DNA of 9,731 bases from Bacteroidales bacterium UBA5762 (GTDB taxonomy: Bacteria; Bacteroidota; Bacteroidia; Bacteroidales; TTA-H9), in assembly GCA_002418865.1 (NCBI GenBank), contig DIEY01000102.1, forward strand, positions 1 through 9,731, read 5' to 3'. Shown here piece by piece: positions 6,633 through 9,731 of the stretch. The notes beneath the pieces were generated by a model. That model saw only the letters and a program-made list of their open reading frames with translations, was not told the DNA's origin and searched no databases. The position numbers and the translations under genes are program-made. The first letter of the stretch is position 1. Each line of letters opens with the position of its first letter.

Positions 6633-6717
6633 TAGAATCTATCAAAATCATTATCAACCGAAATATGAAGAAAATTTTGAAAGACCGATAAATTACTTTC
6701 GTTTCAGATAGATTCTA
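6633..6717. repeat. 85-bp element with perfect 11-bp terminal inverted repeats
   Basis: TAGAATCTATC (6633-6643) and GATAGATTCTA (6707-6717) are perfect inverted repeats enclosing 63 bases. A nested pair, TTATC (6651-6655) with GATAA (6687-6691), would extend a folded structure. No target-site duplication is visible and no second copy occurs in the window. It may be a small non-autonomous element, a structured RNA or a regulatory site. Confidence 0.4.
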
Positions 6718-6844
6718 TTCCAAATTACGGGTTTAATTGCAAAATGATTGATCTTGTTTATTTCGATGGAATAAAGAATATGAATTGAGTAGTTTCTCGA
6801 AAGGGGGAAGTTGGTGATGCTCAACAAATAAGCTTAAAAAATTT

Positions 6845-7615
6845 TTATAAAAGTCGTTTTATCAATCTCAATTGATGAGTATAAGTTTTGAATGATAGGT
6901 TAAATATTCCTTGATGATCGAAAGCGTCTATTCTAACTTTACCAGAGGCATGAATAATTTGATGGTTATCGATGAGAATTCCTACATGAGAAATTTTTCC
7001 TTCGTCATGAGCGAAAAAGGCCAAGTCGCCAGGCATGGCTTCAGAAACGAAATCTACATGATTACCCATTTCTGCTTGTTGCCAGGCATCTCGAGGTAAA
7101 TTCTTTCCATTGCATCGAAAAACCAATTGTACGAAGCCTGAACAATCTACTCCTAATGGCGTTCTTCCACCCCATAAATAGGGGGTATTCAACCATAATT
7201 TTGCCGATTTTATAATCTCGTCTTTCGTTGTCTTTCTGTGCAAAGGCATCAAATCATCATGTTTATAGTATTCAGAATTACCTACTTTTAGCTTGCCATT
7301 TTCTTCGGTAAGCATTGTTCCAAAAGTGATGAGTTGTTTTTCACCGTTTAGGCAATGGATAAGCCAAGTAAACATTTTAGGGCATATAAACAGTTTATCT
7401 TCCTCAAGTTGTGGGATTTGGGGCAAAATTTCCAATTGTTGTGCATCAACCCAACCTTCGTATAGATCAACTTTACTTTTCACTAAATACCATGGTGGAC
7501 GTTTTTCGAGTATTTCAACCGTTTCGCCAAAGAGCAACTGCGAAATCATTTCGGCTTTATGCGAAGGCTCTGCTCTTAGAGGTGTAGCACTTAGCTGGCA
7601 AACTGCAATTTCCAT
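6845..7615 (-). CDS. NlpC/P60 (C40) cysteine peptidase with SH3b domain
   Basis: This resembles the YkfC-type gamma-D-glutamyl-L-diamino acid endopeptidases, which trim murein peptides during recycling. In numbering from a TTG two codons upstream, an N-terminal SH3b-like domain covers about residues 5-65, including PLRAEPSHKAEMISQLLFGE; in this family that Glu helps bind the free N-terminal amine. The catalytic NlpC/P60 domain covers about 133-258. C160 (GVDCSGF), H212 (ISHVGI) and H224 (IIHASG) form the triad, with the typical YLWGGRTP before the cysteine. I place the start at the ATG at 7615, because the upstream codon (7621-7619) is TTG and family members start near this Met; the protein is then 256 residues. 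There is no signal peptide, so a cytoplasmic site is likely. It lies 48 bases downstream of the protease gene with no promoter of its own seen, so read-through is possible. No epimerase partner is nearby. Confidence 0.93.
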   Translation of the reverse strand: MEIAVCQLSATPLRAEPSHKAEMISQLLFGETVEILEKRPPWYLVKSKVDLYEGWVDAQQLEILPQIPQLEEDKLFICPKMFTWLIHCLNGEKQLITFGTMLTEENGKLKVGNSEYYKHDDLMPLHRKTTKDEIIKSAKLWLNTPYLWGGRTPLGVDCSGFVQLVFRCNGKNLPRDAWQQAEMGNHVDFVSEAMPGDLAFFAHDEGKISHVGILIDNHQIIHASGKVRIDAFDHQGIFNLSFKTYTHQLRLIKRLL

Positions 7616-7663
7616 TATCAAAAAATGTTTTGGTAGAAATATATAAGTGAATGATTGTAAAGG

Positions 7664-9274
7664 CTAATATTTAATAAACTTGCTAATCGCGTTTTTTTCT
7701 TCCGAACTAATACGAATAAAATAGACACCCGAGCGTAGATGACTAATTTGAATAGAAACGGCAGAAGTTCCATTCAATGCAGTTTCCAACACCTTTTGAC
7801 CTGACGCATGAAAAATTTCAACCTTTATTTTCGACTTAGAAAAGTTTGTTGGAAGTTGCAAGCTGATATTTTGACTAGCAGGATTGGGAAAGACAGACAA
7901 ATTTAGAATATCTATAGTTTGTTCTATTCCCAAGGTCATACCTTCGAGGGTAGTCATTCCAATCTGGTCGGGATCGAGGAAGGGTTGAAGCTTTAGAGTA
8001 TCGGCTTGGCCATTTAAATCCCAGTGTGCAAAGAATTTTCCGAAATAATCGGGTTGATTCAGATTAGAGGAGTCACAAGAAGATTGGCCTCCGGTTAAAG
8101 TACCCATTAATAGTCCATTACTATTGAAAAGAGGGCATCCCGACGAGCCTCCTTCGGTTACTCCGTGTCCATTTTCGGTGGCGGACCAGCTGACCTTCCA
8201 ATGCGAGTTACTCATATTTTCCCAGCTTGATGATATAGTAGGTGTAGTAAAGGTCGATATCTTTTTAATGTCGCCTTGTGGATGATGAATGCAAACTCCC
8301 GAAGCTGAAGGTTGATCTAAACGCGACCAACCAGAAAAAAAGGCATTCACATTTTCTGGTATTCCCTCATTGAGGGTCAATAAGTAAAAATCACTTCCCA
8401 AATTCGTAGTGCTTATATCAGAAGCCGCTTTTTTTGTCCCTCCTACAGAAAGCTTCAGCTCCGGTTCAGCTGCAGGTTGTGAACAATCACTAGCTTCATA
8501 GTTAAAGAAAAATTGCCATTGATTCAGATTTTCTTTTGTGGCTCCTCTGCCGCAATGATTCGCCGTTAAAATATAAGGCGTTTTATCCTTGCGGGCATTA
8601 TTGATCAAGGTCCCCGTACACCAGTAAATAGAGTTTACATTTCTCACCAGAATCCTCACAATAGCATCCTTTTGGTTAGTCCATTGCAAGCCTTCGTTAC
8701 AATTTACATTTACTTCGCAGCTTCCCGAACCGCCATATCCTTTTTCTGCCTTCGGAATAATTCCAATCCCCGATAAAATTATATGAGGCTCAGCACTATA
8801 GGCATAAGGAATAAATACCCTGAGAGTTACATATTCACCATGTGTCATTGGAATGCTATAGCTACCACCTTGGGGGTTATTGAAGTATGAAAATGTATAA
8901 GAATTATCGATTTCTTTACCTGTAATAGACAAAAAGCCATCTTGCGGTAAAAAGAAAGCAGAGAAGTATAAAATAAGACCCTCTGCTTCGTTTATTTGGA
9001 TTCTCAAATTGTAAATTCTCCCTTCTTCAACTTCATCATACCGAGCCAGTTTCATTACATCGAAAGTGGTATCATAGACTTTTCCGATAATCTGAGGCAA
9101 AGTCGATTTTGAACTTTCATCTATACGCAATAGCTCGCTGGGTGGATGTAAATAAAGTGTAGACAGGTTTTTCGGCTCTTCTGAAAGAGTAAGGGGAACT
9201 GAATGTTTTACTTGAGCCATCCCATAAGACCAGAGAAGCAAAAAGATTATTAAAATTGGGAAATACTTGCGCAT
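7664..9274 (-). CDS. Secreted lysyl-endopeptidase-like serine protease with T9SS sorting domain
   Basis: This exported protease resembles Achromobacter protease I (Lys-C). A signal peptide (about 1-20, ending SYGMA) is followed by a propeptide (about 21-178), the protease domain (about 179-448) and a T9SS type A sorting domain (about 457-536: FPNPASQN, SGVYFIRI, final KFIKY). The triad is H240 (TANHCG), D295 (SDFYLLTL) and S378 (GGSSGCP). D409 in NQPDYFGKFF aligns with the Asp that gives Lys-C its lysine preference. Cysteines 186-400, 192-264 and 219-241 match its three disulfides; C328 and C380 are extra. K178 immediately precedes GYGGSGSC, where self-cleavage would release the mature enzyme. 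T394 replaces the His (H210) that stacks on Trp169 in Lys-C. After T9SS export it is expected on the cell surface or in the medium, for protein breakdown. Similarity is judged from memory of the Lys-C sequence. Confidence 0.93.
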   Translation of the reverse strand: MRKYFPILIIFLLLWSYGMAQVKHSVPLTLSEEPKNLSTLYLHPPSELLRIDESSKSTLPQIIGKVYDTTFDVMKLARYDEVEEGRIYNLRIQINEAEGLILYFSAFFLPQDGFLSITGKEIDNSYTFSYFNNPQGGSYSIPMTHGEYVTLRVFIPYAYSAEPHIILSGIGIIPKAEKGYGGSGSCEVNVNCNEGLQWTNQKDAIVRILVRNVNSIYWCTGTLINNARKDKTPYILTANHCGRGATKENLNQWQFFFNYEASDCSQPAAEPELKLSVGGTKKAASDISTTNLGSDFYLLTLNEGIPENVNAFFSGWSRLDQPSASGVCIHHPQGDIKKISTFTTPTISSSWENMSNSHWKVSWSATENGHGVTEGGSSGCPLFNSNGLLMGTLTGGQSSCDSSNLNQPDYFGKFFAHWDLNGQADTLKLQPFLDPDQIGMTTLEGMTLGIEQTIDILNLSVFPNPASQNISLQLPTNFSKSKIKVEIFHASGQKVLETALNGTSAVSIQISHLRSGVYFIRISSEEKNAISKFIKY

Positions 9275-9304
9275 GGGTAATTATTCGACAAGAGTTTGTA
9301 ATGG

Positions 9305-9312
9305 CAAACCTA
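9305..9312 (-). promoter_or_regulatory. Predicted -7 box of the protease promoter
   Basis: On the minus strand TAGGTTTG, followed by C, matches the Bacteroidota TAnnTTTGC element exactly. The -33 region is weak (TTTA, 21 bases upstream). The predicted start near 9298 gives a short leader of about 24 bases. The NlpC/P60 gene downstream may share this transcript. Confidence 0.5.
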
Positions 9313-9419
9313 ATATTTTTCGTTGAAATAGAATAAATGGCCTACTTAAAATTTGAAGGATCAATGACTATTATGAGAATTGATGTAATGCAATATCAAT
9401 GATTCGTATTTCCTCTATT

Positions 9420-9428
9420 TATATTTGC
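9420..9428 (+). promoter_or_regulatory. Orphan plus-strand -7 box
   Basis: TATATTTGC is a perfect TAnnTTTGC on the plus strand, but no TTG lies 17-23 bases upstream and no gene follows for at least 300 bases. It could drive a small RNA, a long leader of a gene beyond the window, or nothing. Confidence 0.25.
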
Positions 9429-9731
9429 TTTAGGTAACTTTTGAAAGAAGAATATTTCAGTTTGCTTGATTTATTCATTATTCTGGGGGGTTAAAAACAG
9501 CAAAAATTTCCTAAACCTGTTCATTGGTTTTAGAATTATGTAACATTAAGAAGACCAATATAATATAAAATTTATTTTCTATTTTAAAAAAATTTAGGCG
9601 AAATGGTCTTTACTTTTAGCAGGTTGAGGTTAAATGAGTTAATAAAAGTTTGAATTGCTATTGAGAAATTTTGTTGAATAATCCATAATAATTAAGAATT
9701 TTGAGTTGGAATAAACTATTCACATTTATGG

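Larger units (their letters stand above)
6519..6844. other. Intergenic region upstream of the M23 gene
   Basis: This 326-bp AT-rich gap between two minus-strand genes has no convincing coding frame. It holds the probable M23 promoter near 6581-6612 and the 85-bp inverted-repeat element at 6633-6717. I see no recognisable RNA family and no strong terminator for the NlpC/P60 gene. Confidence 0.6.
9275..9731. other. Intergenic region upstream of the protease, no gene seen
   Basis: This is 457 bp of AT-rich sequence without a convincing coding frame. It holds the protease promoter at 9305-9312, a plus-strand TATATTTGC box (9420-9428), a G6 run (9485-9490) and a 7-bp inverted repeat, AAGACCA (9551-9557) with TGGTCTT (9604-9610). 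An ATG at 9728 could begin a plus-strand gene beyond the edge, but only one codon is visible. Confidence 0.55.

Noticed and set aside
7619..7621. TTG as the start of the NlpC/P60 gene
   Set aside because: An ATG two codons downstream gives the N-terminus usual for the family, and nothing upstream favours the TTG.
6911..7646. Plus-strand open frames opposite the NlpC/P60 gene
   Set aside because: They are antisense to a catalytic domain with a complete Cys-His-His triad and show no domain of their own.
1..9731. CRISPR array, tRNA, rRNA, insertion sequence or phage genes
   Set aside because: No regularly spaced repeats, cloverleaf-like sequences, transposase or integrase motifs were seen on either strand.

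Overview
This window is AT-rich and looks like a piece of a Bacteroidota chromosome. Four things point there: a secreted protease ending in a type IX secretion (T9SS) type A sorting domain; several upstream regions carrying the Bacteroidota -7 promoter element TAnnTTTG; the absence of Shine-Dalgarno sequences at most starts; and Bacteroidota-like AroE, M23/LysM and NlpC/P60 proteins. A class I hybrid cluster protein suggests an anaerobic or microaerophilic lifestyle. The genus cannot be fixed from the sequence.

Layout. Positions 1-2773 (minus strand) hold rrf2, a small cupin gene and hcp, transcribed in that order. They form a compact nitrosative/redox-stress module: an Fe-S-type Rrf2 regulator, a cupin of unknown role and hydroxylamine/NO reductase. 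Two near-identical 18-bp palindromes, one in the rrf2 promoter and one in the leader of cupin-hcp, are strong candidates for the Rrf2 operator. A roughly 565-bp gene-free gap follows. Positions 3339-5607 (plus strand) hold a cytoplasmic TPR protein and aroE (shikimate dehydrogenase). aroE converges on, and shares its stop-codon bases with, a minus-strand M23 metallopeptidase/LysM gene (5604-6518). Behind that lie a 326-bp gap containing an 85-bp element bounded by 11-bp inverted repeats, a cytoplasmic NlpC/P60 murein-peptide hydrolase with an SH3b domain (6845-7615), and a lysyl-endopeptidase-like secreted protease with a T9SS tail (7664-9274). The last 457 bases carry the protease promoter and no gene I recognise.

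How the genes relate. Rrf2, cupin and Hcp probably act together against NO or hydroxylamine. The M23 and NlpC/P60 enzymes both handle peptidoglycan, the first in the envelope and the second probably on recycled peptides in the cytoplasm. The protease is an independent exported enzyme. I see no mobile element, CRISPR array, tRNA or rRNA. The most notable observations are the predicted Rrf2 operator pair and the Lys-C-like protease, which has a predicted self-cleavage site and an extra cysteine pair near its active serine.
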